The notes below the pieces were generated by a model. That model saw only the letters and a program-made list of their open reading frames with translations. It did not search any database and was not told where the DNA came from. From JBHENC01 sp051000345 (GTDB lineage Bacteria > Acidobacteriota > Blastocatellia > Pyrinomonadales > Pyrinomonadaceae), in NCBI GenBank assembly GCA_051000345.1, contig JBPCOJ010000139.1, positions 1-33,510 of the forward strand: 33,510 nt of DNA, read 5' to 3'. Shown here piece after piece: positions 16,338 through 23,128 of this stretch (position 1 is the first letter of the stretch; each line of letters opens with the position of its first letter). Both the position numbers and the translations under genes were made by a program.

Positions 16338-16446
16338 CAGTCCCTCCATGAACGGCAAAACCGCTGCGCGCCGGATGACATCGCTAGATGTATCCTCCGG
16401 AAAAAATTGGTTTCGCAGCTTATAACACAGGAGGGAGCCTAAATAT

Positions 16447-16464
16447 ATGTCATCCGGCTGACAT
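16447..16464. promoter_or_regulatory. Crp/Fnr-type operator in front of the ECF sigma gene
   Basis: ATGTCA-N6-TGACAT is a perfect palindrome with Crp/Fnr half-site spacing (TGTCA-N6-TGACA, similar to the site reported for CooA). A TATAAG on the minus strand (16424-16419) would put it near -44, close to the class II activator position. A further half-site GGCTGACAT lies at 16480-16488, and CCGGATGACAT at 16371-16381 repeats the left part in inverted order. Two Crp/Fnr genes lie just upstream. Confidence 0.55.
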
Positions 16465-16616
16465 TATCTTACGTCGTTTGGCTGACATATACCGTCGTAG
16501 TTCATTGCAGAATCTCGGCGGGTTTAAGTTGGATTCGCCCGACGGCGCAACGCTGCAAGGCGAGGCTCGCGGCGATGCAAGCCGATGAAACTATCGGGCT
16601 TGCCGAAGGCGGCTGA

Positions 16617-17369
16617 TTAAATGAGCAGGCGATCAAATTCTTCCCTGACGATACGGTAACAAGGGCAAGCGACGGACTCTATGCCGGAACGGTCTATGAC
16701 ATGGACTTTACCGCGCACGTAGCTGATTAAACCTTTATGCTGAAAGCGGCTGGCGGTGCCGGAAATGCTCGGCCTGCGCGCGCCCAACATATACGCGATG
16801 AACTCTTGCGTGAGCGGGAATTCGTTTGCTTGGGCGCGGTCATGCGTCATCAACAACCAGCGCGCGAGCCGTTCTTCAAGCGAGTGAATGCGATTGCACA
16901 CAGCCGTCTGAGAGATTTGCGCCATCAGCGCCTGCGTGTAGCGCAGCAAGGCGCTTTGCAGCGCGCCGCCGCGCGCAAACTCTTCTTTGAGCTTCTCCGC
17001 GCTCATCCTCGCGGCGTTGCCCGCAATCTGCACTATCGCGCGATTGTTGGTTCTCATGCCGCCGAGAAAAGCAGCGGCTCCAACAATGCCTTCGTTGCCG
17101 ATCATGCCAATCTCAATCATCGAATCTTCCCCGCTCGTCGAGATTAAAGAGATCATGCAATCAAGCGGAAAATAAACGTAGGGAATTAATTGATAAGGTT
17201 CGTAAAGAGATTCATTCAACGAAAGTGCGACGTTCTCAAAATCCGCTTTGAGCCGCTTATAATCCTTCTTCGGCAGAGCCGCGAGCAAACGGTTTTGTAT
17301 CGCGCCCTTCGGCAAAGCGGCAGGCAAACGCTTTTGCAGCGCCGTGTGATAGTTCTCGGATGCAGCCAT
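16617..17369 (-). CDS. Crp/Fnr-family transcription regulator
   Basis: 250 residues. The N-terminal cupin-type sensor domain (about 30-150) contains YVYFPLDCMISLIS and IGMIGNEGIVGAAAFLGG; the GNEGIVG form is common in Crp/Fnr relatives that lack the cAMP-binding signature. A long dimer helix (SALLRYTQALMAQISQTAVCNR) leads to the HTH near 180-225 (LTQEFIAYMLGARRPSISGTASRF). The end, ACPCYRIVREEFDRLL, is characteristic of this subgroup. FNR-type N-terminal iron-sulfur cysteines are absent. The ligand is unknown. AAGGA lies nine bases before the start, within a palindrome. It is the third-last regulator in the minus-strand run, upstream of the ECF sigma gene. Confidence 0.9.
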   Translation of the reverse strand: MAASENYHTALQKRLPAALPKGAIQNRLLAALPKKDYKRLKADFENVALSLNESLYEPYQLIPYVYFPLDCMISLISTSGEDSMIEIGMIGNEGIVGAAAFLGGMRTNNRAIVQIAGNAARMSAEKLKEEFARGGALQSALLRYTQALMAQISQTAVCNRIHSLEERLARWLLMTHDRAQANEFPLTQEFIAYMLGARRPSISGTASRFQHKGLISYVRGKVHVIDRSGIESVACPCYRIVREEFDRLLI

Positions 17370-17385
17370 TAAGATTGATCCTTAA
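17369..17385. promoter_or_regulatory. Palindrome at the start codon of the Crp/Fnr gene
   Basis: TTAAG-N7-CTTAA overlaps the ribosome site and touches the start codon. Crp/Fnr proteins often autoregulate through such sites, but the half-site differs from the TGTCA palindrome at 16447, so a different factor or a leader hairpin is possible. Confidence 0.35.
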
Positions 17386-17408
17386 GACAACAAACGGTGC
17401 AGAGAGGA

Positions 17409-17434
17409 AGTCAATAAAGAGCGGCTCTTATTCC
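17409..17434 (-). promoter_or_regulatory. Weak copy of the GGAATAA promoter motif
   Basis: GGAATAAG begins at 17434 on the minus strand, 65 bases before the Crp/Fnr start. At the second box it has GACT instead of GNAT, so only part of the pattern is met. Confidence 0.25.
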
Positions 17435-17663
17435 GAACGTCGAAAGATGAATTTTGCTAAAGAGCACGTAAGGCACAGGCTAAAGCAACTGCGCGCAGGT
17501 AATCATCTGCAACTTAAAGTTTGTGTCTTCGCAAGCTTGGAGATTGCCAATCGCCGCCATCTTGCAAAGACGGAAGCGAACCAGCGACGGCGAGTCCCGC
17601 ACGACGTGGTGCGCTCGCTCCTTCCGCTTGCACATCATCGAAGGAAGCGATTGCACCGGATGG

Positions 17664-17689
17664 ATTCCCAAACGCACGTTATTTATTCC
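17664..17689 (-). promoter_or_regulatory. GGAATAA-N15-GNAT promoter motif in the 17.4-17.7 kb gap
   Basis: CGGGAATAAA with GAAT at the standard spacing, minus strand. The next gene (Crp/Fnr, start 17369) is about 285 bases downstream, so either a long leader or an unannotated small RNA would follow. The rest of the 17370-17722 gap shows no credible gene. Confidence 0.4.
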
Positions 17690-17722
17690 CGTCGCACAAT
17701 ACGGCAAGGCGCTGCGCCCTTC

Positions 17723-18472
17723 TTACTCTTCTTGCGCAGTTTTTTTATCCGCAAGATAAGAAGCGAGCGCGTCTGCCTTAACGACGAGCGGGCGATTGCG
17801 TTCATAGCGCACTAACCCTGCGCGGCGCAGTCGTCCCATCGTAATCGTCACTTGCTGGCGGCTCATTGCCGCCATGCGCGCTAATTCTTCGTGCGTCACG
17901 GGCAGTTTCACTTCCGCGCTTTGCCCGTCGCTTCTGCCGCTTCGCGCCGATGCGAGATGCAGCAGTAACATGCCGAGCCGTTCTTCAGCACCGCGATAAG
18001 CGAGAATTTCGATGCGGCGCTCGGCGTGCGCGAGGCGTATGCAAAAGGTGAAGATAAAGGCCATGAGGACATCGCTGTTTTGCTGTAGGTAGTTCACGAA
18101 GTCTGTGAGATTTACTTCGACGACTTCGCTCTCGACTGTCGCGCGCGCCGTCGTGCGGCGATAGGCGTGCTGCTCGCTGCCGCAGAAACAAAGTTCGCCG
18201 AACGGCTCGCGCGGTTCGATCACGCTGAGTACGACTTCATGCCCGTCCAAGCTGCTGGCGATGATGGCGATTTGCCCGCGCGCCAGAAAGTAAATACGGT
18301 CTGAACGATCTTCAGGCCGCCACACGTCAGCGCCGTGCGGAACGCGGTGCGGCTGTCCGAGCGAGCCGTCGCGCGGCAAATGATCGAGAGTCAAAGCGGT
18401 AAGCGCGCGGCAATCGCCGTGTTCTCCATGTGGGAACTCCGCCTCATAACGTTTCAGAGTTTCATCGCTCAT
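17723..18472 (-). CDS. Crp/Fnr-family transcription regulator, second copy
   Basis: 249 residues with the classical Crp layout: cyclic-nucleotide-type beta-roll (about 25-130) with GADVWRPEDRSDRIYFLARGQIAI and PFGELCFCGSEQHAYRRTTARATVESEVV, a dimer helix, and an HTH around 190-235 (THEELARMAAMSRQQVTITMGRLRRAGLV). The GEL-(x)n-RRTTARA stretch corresponds to the phosphate-binding cassette, so nucleotide binding is possible; the CFC pair there is unusual. It differs from the neighbouring Crp/Fnr protein, so this is not a recent duplication. A TnpB element stands 30-40 bases in front of its start codon and probably separates the gene from its original promoter. Confidence 0.9.
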   Translation of the reverse strand: MSDETLKRYEAEFPHGEHGDCRALTALTLDHLPRDGSLGQPHRVPHGADVWRPEDRSDRIYFLARGQIAIIASSLDGHEVVLSVIEPREPFGELCFCGSEQHAYRRTTARATVESEVVEVNLTDFVNYLQQNSDVLMAFIFTFCIRLAHAERRIEILAYRGAEERLGMLLLHLASARSGRSDGQSAEVKLPVTHEELARMAAMSRQQVTITMGRLRRAGLVRYERNRPLVVKADALASYLADKKTAQEE

Positions 18473-18510
18473 TAAAGTTAATCTTCGCTTTGCATGTTTT
18501 AGTGATTACT

Positions 18511-18531
18511 CCGCTCCCTAAAAGGAAGCGG
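18511..18531 (-). ncRNA. Right-end hairpin, likely 3' part of the omega RNA
   Basis: The 8-bp stem with TTTTA loop overlaps the last codons and stop of tnpB. In characterised TnpB elements the omega RNA scaffold spans the tnpB 3' end and right end, and its guide is the flanking DNA. Here the guide would be read from about 18505 downward, that is, the leader of the Crp/Fnr gene. This is an inference from family knowledge. Confidence 0.45.
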
Positions 18532-19612
18532 CTTCTTTGGCTTTGATGCCAACGCATTGTAATCCCAATGCGAGAATATTTAGAGCGGCGTTGTGGTCAC
18601 GGTCTAGCCGCAAGCCGCATGAGCAATCATGGATGCGTTGAGACAAATCCTTGACGACTATTGCCCCGCACGCGGAGCAGCGTTGACTTGTCCCGCGTGG
18701 GTCAACTGTTCGCACTTCTCTACCAGCGTCCGCCGCTTTGTAGGTCGTGTATTGAATCAGTTGATTCCAAGCCGCGTCTTGAATGCTCTTACTCAAACAA
18801 TGATTCCTGACCATGCCTCTAATGTTCAAATCTTCAAAGGCGATGACTCCGAACTGAGATACGAGCGCGTGACTAAGTTGATGCGCGAAGTTGCGGCGAC
18901 GGTTAGCAATGCGTTCGTGGATACGCCGTGTCGCTTTTCGATGCTCTTTTCGTTGTGCCTTCGCAAGTGCCTTCTCATCCGCCCGAAAGAATCGCGGATT
19001 AGCAATCCGTTCGCCTGTCGAAAGAGTAGCGAAGCTAGACAAGCCAACGTCAACTCCTACCGTTCTATCATTCGAGGGCATGGCTCGCGCTTCGACTTCC
19101 ACCGAGAAGCACGCATACCACTTGCCCGTTGCGGAGCGTGTGACAGTCAGAGTCTTAACCTTGCCTTCAATCAGTCTGTGCAACTTAATTCGCACGTCTC
19201 CGATTTTAGACAAGCGCAACTTGTTACCGTTGATGGCGAAGCCGGATTGAGCGTAGGTGAAAGAGTCGTATCTTTTGTGAGAGCGAAAGCGCGGAAAGCC
19301 TGCTCTCTGTTTTCGCTTCACCCGACGAAAGAAACCATCAAATGCTTTTTCTACTCGCTTCAAAACATCCTGCAAGATTTGGCTGTGGATGCCCGCCATA
19401 TCTTCACGAACCTTTTTGATGTACGGCAGTTGGTTCGCTTGTTCAACGTACCGCACGGACTTTCTTTCGAGCCTGTATGCGTCGCACCTTTCTTGCAGAC
19501 TCGCGTTGTAGAGTTCGCAGCAAAGCGCAAGGGTGCCATTCAAGCGAGTAGTCTGTGCCTTGCTTGGACAGATGCGGTAGCGAAATGTTTTGAGTATTAT
19601 CTGTTCAATCAT
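18518..19612 (-). CDS. tnpB: RNA-guided endonuclease TnpB
   Basis: 364 residues from ATG 19612 (ILKTFRYRICPSKAQ start typical of TnpB); an open extension to 19696 enters the left-end hairpin zone. RuvC residues are in place: D188 (VGVDVGLSS), E260 (VIAFEDLNIRGM) and the Asp of LDRDHNAALN near 337-339. The zinc ribbon is C312/C315 (CSAC) and C330/C332 (CSCG). The segment between AKAQRK and RIHERIANRRRNFAHQLS is about a dozen residues shorter than in relatives I remember, an in-frame loss in the region before the RuvC-II motif. TnpB cuts DNA beside a TAM under omega RNA guidance and helps keep the element in place. Probably intact. Confidence 0.93.
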   Translation of the reverse strand: MIEQIILKTFRYRICPSKAQTTRLNGTLALCCELYNASLQERCDAYRLERKSVRYVEQANQLPYIKKVREDMAGIHSQILQDVLKRVEKAFDGFFRRVKRKQRAGFPRFRSHKRYDSFTYAQSGFAINGNKLRLSKIGDVRIKLHRLIEGKVKTLTVTRSATGKWYACFSVEVEARAMPSNDRTVGVDVGLSSFATLSTGERIANPRFFRADEKALAKAQRKEHRKATRRIHERIANRRRNFAHQLSHALVSQFGVIAFEDLNIRGMVRNHCLSKSIQDAAWNQLIQYTTYKAADAGREVRTVDPRGTSQRCSACGAIVVKDLSQRIHDCSCGLRLDRDHNAALNILALGLQCVGIKAKEAASF

Positions 19613-19942
19613 GCGCGTCACGCTAAATCCGTGTCGTGTCTCGGTGAGAGCCGGAAGGCTGTTAGTCGCAACGTTTCGGCTCGCTGGCATTAGCACACGT
19701 TGGGGCGCAAATTTGAAAGCATTTGCGCGCTTGCTACGGATTCATCCCCGACATGAATGTGCGGGGTCTTCTCCGAGATTTGGATAAAACGCCTTCTTCG
19801 CTCGCCGGTCTTTATCTTATGTGCAGCGCGCGAACCAACGGGCGCAGCGAACGACGGCGGCGACCCTCGCATTTCCGAATTATTTGACGAGTCGGCAAAT
19901 CGACAATCACGCGGCGATACGCTTCCATGATGCGCGCTCTTT

Positions 19943-20206
19943 TCAGGACGTGTTAGGCGAAGCCGCCGCTGCGCGGATTTGAAAACGCAATCGCCCGACG
20001 AACTCGGGGCGCACTTGCGCGTCCGGCGCGCTCGCGCAGGCGGCACGCAGCCTTTCGCGCAAGTCACGGCGGGCGGCGAGTTCGCTTCGGCACGCGGCGC
20101 AAGACTCAAAGTGTTCCATCATATTGTGAGCGAGTGTATCGGACAATTCTTCGCTGAGGAATGCGTCGGCGAGGTCACAAAACTCAAGGCACTGCATCGC
20201 GCTCAT
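19943..20206 (-). CDS. Small zinc-finger anti-sigma factor-like protein
   Basis: 87 residues. The ZAS motif is HFESCAACRSEL (His then CxxC), preceded by LADAFLSEELSDTLAHNMM, and the chain ends soon after VRPEFVGRLRFQIRAAA without a membrane helix. It resembles the cytoplasmic part of anti-sigma factors that sequester ECF sigma factors. No sigma gene overlaps it; it follows the membrane anti-sigma gene by 154 bases and has its own GGAATAAA-type promoter motif, typical of sigma-dependent feedback. Its stop could reflect a lost membrane domain. A TnpB element lies directly downstream. Confidence 0.75.
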   Translation of the reverse strand: MSAMQCLEFCDLADAFLSEELSDTLAHNMMEHFESCAACRSELAARRDLRERLRAACASAPDAQVRPEFVGRLRFQIRAAAASPNTS

Positions 20207-20286
20207 CGTTCTCTCCCAATCATTCTAGATCGAAGTTTCACCGATCATTGCCAATACGTTCTACTGCCACGCCTGACACATTGTTA

Positions 20287-20312
20287 ATACTGAAACAGGC
20301 GCGGTTTATTCC
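20287..20312 (-). promoter_or_regulatory. GGAATAA-N15-GNAT promoter motif (small anti-sigma gene)
   Basis: CGGGAATAAA starts at 20312 and GTAT ends at 20287 on the minus strand, about 80 bases before the anti-sigma start codon. Bases after the second box continue TAA, as at 29771. Confidence 0.6.
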
Positions 20313-20359
20313 CGTTGTTTAATTTATTGCGCGGCGTAATGTTCGCGCTTTTGAGATGA

Positions 20360-21319
20360 TTACGCTTCTAATTTAGAGAGAAAGGCGTGGACGGTAGGAG
20401 CGATATTTGAAGCGACCTGAAGATTATCGGCGGCTTTCAAGTTGGACACGATAAAGGCTAAGTGCGAGTTTGTTTCAAAGCCTGCAACTTCAAAATCGCG
20501 CAGCTGCCCATGATAAAGCGGCACGCCGCCGGGCGCAGATGAGGCCACGAGGCTGCTGCCTTTATTCGAGAAGGAGTCGCCGTTCTTTCGCGTGATGACC
20601 AGCGATAGAATTGTTTCGCCGTTTCTTAAAATGAGATGAACGAATCGGCGCTCGCCGTAGATGCAGTGATGTGCGACGACAACCTCGTATGCGGCGCCCG
20701 CCTTCTCCTTCACGAGCGGCACTAAATCGCTGTAATCCGCGCCGAGATCGCGCGCCATTTCTTCAAGGCTTGAATGCTGGTCGGCGAAGCCCGACTGGAG
20801 CGCGCAATGGATGTGATCGCCGAGTCCGATGTCGAGCAGCTCGCTCGTTTGCGCGGAGCGCGCGCGGTCAACACTCGCCGCTTCGTGAATCGCGCTTGAG
20901 CTTTGCCCGCGATGCCGCATTGAATAGATTCCCCACGCGCCGAGACACACTACGGCGAGAAGCGGAACGGCGGCGAAAAACAAACGTCTCGGCGCAAGCG
21001 GCGCAAAGATAGGTGCAAGCGACGGAGTGATCTGTGCAAACGGCGCAACAGCCTGCGGTTGATTTGCGCGAATTTGATTCTGAATTTTTTGCCGCAAGGC
21101 ATCCGGCGCAGTTTCAACGCGCACGGCGCGCTGCAAATAATGCTTGACGCGCGCGTCCTCTTCCATCGCTGCACGACAGTCGGCGCAGTGTTCCAAGTGG
21201 CTGCCGGTTTCGTCGCTCATGGCGGCGGAAAGCTCGCTGCTTGAATAAACGTCCAGACGGCCTCGCACTTGTTCACAAATTACTTCTTCCATCTTCGTCT
21301 CTCTCGACTCCTGAACCAT
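20360..21319 (-). CDS. Membrane-anchored zinc-finger anti-sigma factor
   Basis: 319 residues. The N-terminal ZAS domain contains HLEHCADCRAAM (C46/C49 region), followed by a helical part, one membrane helix (LFFAAVPLLAVVCLGAWGIY, about 112-131) and a 180-residue outer domain with DHIHCALQSGF, HHCIYGERRFVHLIL and DFEVAGFETNSHLAFIVSNL. The outer part looks like the extracytoplasmic domains of acidobacterial anti-sigma factors that carry conserved His/Cys pairs (DHIHCAL, AHHCIYG) and might sense metal or redox state. Its start overlaps the end of the ECF sigma gene (stop 21273), the classical sigma/anti-sigma arrangement. The start may instead be the ATG at 21292. Confidence 0.85.
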   Translation of the reverse strand: MVQESRETKMEEVICEQVRGRLDVYSSSELSAAMSDETGSHLEHCADCRAAMEEDARVKHYLQRAVRVETAPDALRQKIQNQIRANQPQAVAPFAQITPSLAPIFAPLAPRRLFFAAVPLLAVVCLGAWGIYSMRHRGQSSSAIHEAASVDRARSAQTSELLDIGLGDHIHCALQSGFADQHSSLEEMARDLGADYSDLVPLVKEKAGAAYEVVVAHHCIYGERRFVHLILRNGETILSLVITRKNGDSFSNKGSSLVASSAPGGVPLYHGQLRDFEVAGFETNSHLAFIVSNLKAADNLQVASNIAPTVHAFLSKLEA

Positions 21320-21866
21320 TGTTCCTAATTCTCGTGCCGGAGTTTCGATTGAATGCCTCGCGCAGCAATTTTCTGCCGCGGCTCAAACACAATCTCACCG
21401 TATCTTCCTGTGTCTCTAATATAAACGCAATTTCTTCAATAGAAAAATCCTGAACGTCCGCCAGCAACACCGCCTCGCGGTCTGATAGCGGGAGTGTCTC
21501 GAAGGCCGCCAGCATTTCAGCGTCGCGCGGTTGCTTCGAGCCGGTCGGGTTATGAGATAACTCCGGCGTGCGGCGGTCACACTCTCCGCTCAAATTTGAG
21601 GAGCGGCGGTGTTGAAGTTTTATCTCATAGAAGCGGTGTTGAAGTTTTATCTCATAGAATAAGATGCTGAATAAACAGGCGCGGCAGTTTGCGGTAAGCC
21701 GACGGCAGCAGGAAGACTTTTGAGCATGGAGGTAAACTCCTTGAATCAATTCTTCAGCCGCAGATCGAGTATAACCTAGTCGGACAGCGGTGCAAAACAA
21801 ATCGCCCAAGTGCGGTAAAGTCTTTGCCGCAAAGTCGCTCGCATCGACTTCTTTAGTGTCTGGCAT
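21273..21866 (-). CDS. ECF sigma factor with duplicated segment, possibly decaying
   Basis: 197 residues with ECF layout: region 2 LFCTAVRLGYTRSAAEELIQGVYLHAQKS and CRACLFSILFYEIK, and region 4 LPLSDREAVLLADVQDFSIEEIAFIL...LSRGRKLLREAF. Several otherwise fixed positions have changed compared with the intact ECF sigma at 15744-16337: QE to QG in the DLxQEVY core, AW to AQ, and RAW to RAC. A 9-residue segment (FYEIKLQHR, 70-78 and 79-87) is tandemly duplicated at the end of region 2, where the -10 element is contacted. The frame is open, so a protein may be made, but normal promoter recognition is doubtful. It is paired with the overlapping anti-sigma gene. Confidence 0.8.
   Translation of the reverse strand: MPDTKEVDASDFAAKTLPHLGDLFCTAVRLGYTRSAAEELIQGVYLHAQKSSCCRRLTANCRACLFSILFYEIKLQHRFYEIKLQHRRSSNLSGECDRRTPELSHNPTGSKQPRDAEMLAAFETLPLSDREAVLLADVQDFSIEEIAFILETQEDTVRLCLSRGRKLLREAFNRNSGTRIRNNGSGVERDEDGRSNL
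21606..21659. repeat. 27-bp perfect in-frame tandem duplication in the sigma gene
   Basis: Copies 21606-21632 and 21633-21659 are identical. The absence of any difference between them suggests a recent event. It adds nine residues to the sigma factor without breaking the frame. Confidence 0.93.
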
Positions 21867-22159
21867 AAGTATCCCTCGAAATAGAGAAGCAACCGGCGAA
21901 ACGCTGCCGGACGCGGCGAGGGATCGTCGCGTTTTGCGGGGCTTGCCGAGCTAGGCTCCGAAGCGGCAGATAGACATGCGCCCGGCCATTGACGAACTGA
22001 TTTTTCCTTTATTAATGTTGGCGAAATGTTATCTTCTTCGGGCGAATGCCTTTGGATAAGGCGTCATTGTAACTGCGCAGACATTCGGTTTTGAATAGCT
22101 TGTGATAGGTTAATTGCCCATTGCGGTTAAAAATGTAAGGTAGATTCGCATGATCGGAT

Positions 22160-22290
22160 GGCGTTGTTGCATAAATTAAGAATCTAAAGAGAACAGGCTC
22201 AAAAACTTTGAAATGTTAGGCTCAAGGAACTTAACATTCCAAGGCAATTGACTCATCTGACTTAAAAATATCAATTTATGCAACAACGCC
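22160..22290. mobile_element. 131-bp MITE with 18-bp inverted repeats and 9-bp target duplication
   Basis: Perfect 18-bp terminal repeats (ggcgttgttgcataaatt at 22160-22177, its complement at 22273-22290) enclose 95 bases with no gene but an internal partial hairpin (aatgtta...taacatt). The flanks TGATCGGAT (22151-22159) and TAATCGGAT (22291-22299) agree in 8 of 9 positions. The terminal repeat type and 9-bp duplication resemble the IS903 group of the IS5 family. It ends 10 bases before the Lrp gene. The remaining 21867-22150 shows no gene. Confidence 0.85.
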
Positions 22291-22300
22291 TAATCGGATT

Positions 22301-22798
22301 ATGAATGAAAAATTATTAGATGAAGTCGGCTGGCGCATTCTCCATGAATTGCAAGAGAACGCGCGTATTTCCTTTACCGAACTCGGGCGCAGGCTCAAGC
22401 TCTCGACTCCGGCGGTCGCCGAACGCGTTCATCGTTTGGAAGAAGCAGGGATCATCAGCGGCTATCATGCGGCGGTGGACACTTCAAAAATCGGTCTGCC
22501 CATCACGGCTTTTGTACGCCTCAGCGTGATTAGCCGTGCCGTCAACATTAAAGTCATGGCATTAGCCAACGAGATGCCCGAAGTGCTCGAGTGCCACCGG
22601 CTGACGGGCAGCGATTGCTTTATTATGAAAGTCGGCGTGCCGTCCGTCGCACACTTGGAAACGCTGCTCGATGAACTAGCCGCGCACGGCACGCCGACGA
22701 CGACCATCGTTTTGTCGTCGCCCGTAACCAGACAAGTGATCGAGCACATTCCCGAAAATAGAACGAAGCGAATCAGAAGGATTGCGGCGCGTGCTTGA
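22301..22798 (+). CDS. Lrp/AsnC-family transcription regulator
   Basis: 165 residues. The N-terminal winged HTH (about 5-55) reads LDEVGWRILHELQENARISFTELGRRLKLSTPAVAERVHRLEEAGIISGYHAAVD, a clear AsnC/Lrp signature, followed by the RAM ligand-binding domain with ECHRLTGSDCFIMKVGV near 98-115. Such proteins respond to amino acids or related metabolites and form octamers. No ribosome site is visible before ATG 22301, because the MITE ends only 10 bases upstream; the second ATG (22305) is out of frame. Expression may be altered by the insertion. The next gene is the aquaporin after a 330-base gap. Confidence 0.92.
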   Translation: MNEKLLDEVGWRILHELQENARISFTELGRRLKLSTPAVAERVHRLEEAGIISGYHAAVDTSKIGLPITAFVRLSVISRAVNIKVMALANEMPEVLECHRLTGSDCFIMKVGVPSVAHLETLLDELAAHGTPTTTIVLSSPVTRQVIEHIPENRTKRIRRIAARA

Positions 22799-23026
22799 AG
22801 CAGTGTAAGGCGTGGCCGCGAAGATTTTTAGATGCGCCGCGTGTTTCCGACGCGCGACTACCATCGATGCCGGACGGTGACAGCGCATGACCGTTCTTTC
22901 GCGTCCAGCGCGCCTTGCGCGTCCTCACGGCTTTTCGTTCACGCAACCACACAACAACGCATGTCAGATCGTGCCGTCTTCCCGGCCACGAAACGCGTCG
23001 CCTTTCGGGACTGTTTTCTTATGGCG

Positions 23027-23052
23027 GGAATAAATCTTATGCGGAGCGGCAT
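23027..23052 (+). promoter_or_regulatory. GGAATAA-N15-GNAT promoter motif (aquaporin)
   Basis: CGGGAATAAA with GCAT at the standard spacing. The predicted start near 23060 leaves a leader of about 70 bases before the aquaporin gene. The rest of the 22799-23128 gap shows no gene. Confidence 0.6.
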
Positions 23053-23128
23053 AATAGAAACGCAACCTTCAAAGTAGTTTGCGCTCTATCGCGGCGGGCG
23101 TGGACGGCGAAATGAAACGTCTGGAAAC

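Larger units (their letters stand above)
18500..19775 (-). mobile_element. Solo TnpB (IS1341-type) element with end hairpins
   Basis: A tnpB gene without tnpA is bordered by stem-loops. On the right end, 18511-18531 folds as ccgcttcc/gggagcgg with a 5-base loop and contains the tnpB stop codon. On the left end, gcgcaaat/atttgcgc (19705-19728) and ccccg/cgggg (19746-19766) fold. This matches the IS200/IS605 plan, in which TnpA acts in trans and the omega (reRNA) guide RNA comes from the tnpB 3' end. The boundaries are approximate. It lies between the small anti-sigma gene and a Crp/Fnr gene. Confidence 0.75.

Noticed and set aside
1195..19775. TnpA at 1.2 kb and TnpB at 18.5 kb as halves of one IS605 element
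   Set aside because: They are 17 kb apart and their end hairpins are unrelated in sequence.
19690..20109. Minus-strand frame of 139 codons overlapping the small anti-sigma gene
   Set aside because: Basic, low-complexity translation that runs through the TnpB left-end hairpins; the ZAS frame explains this DNA.
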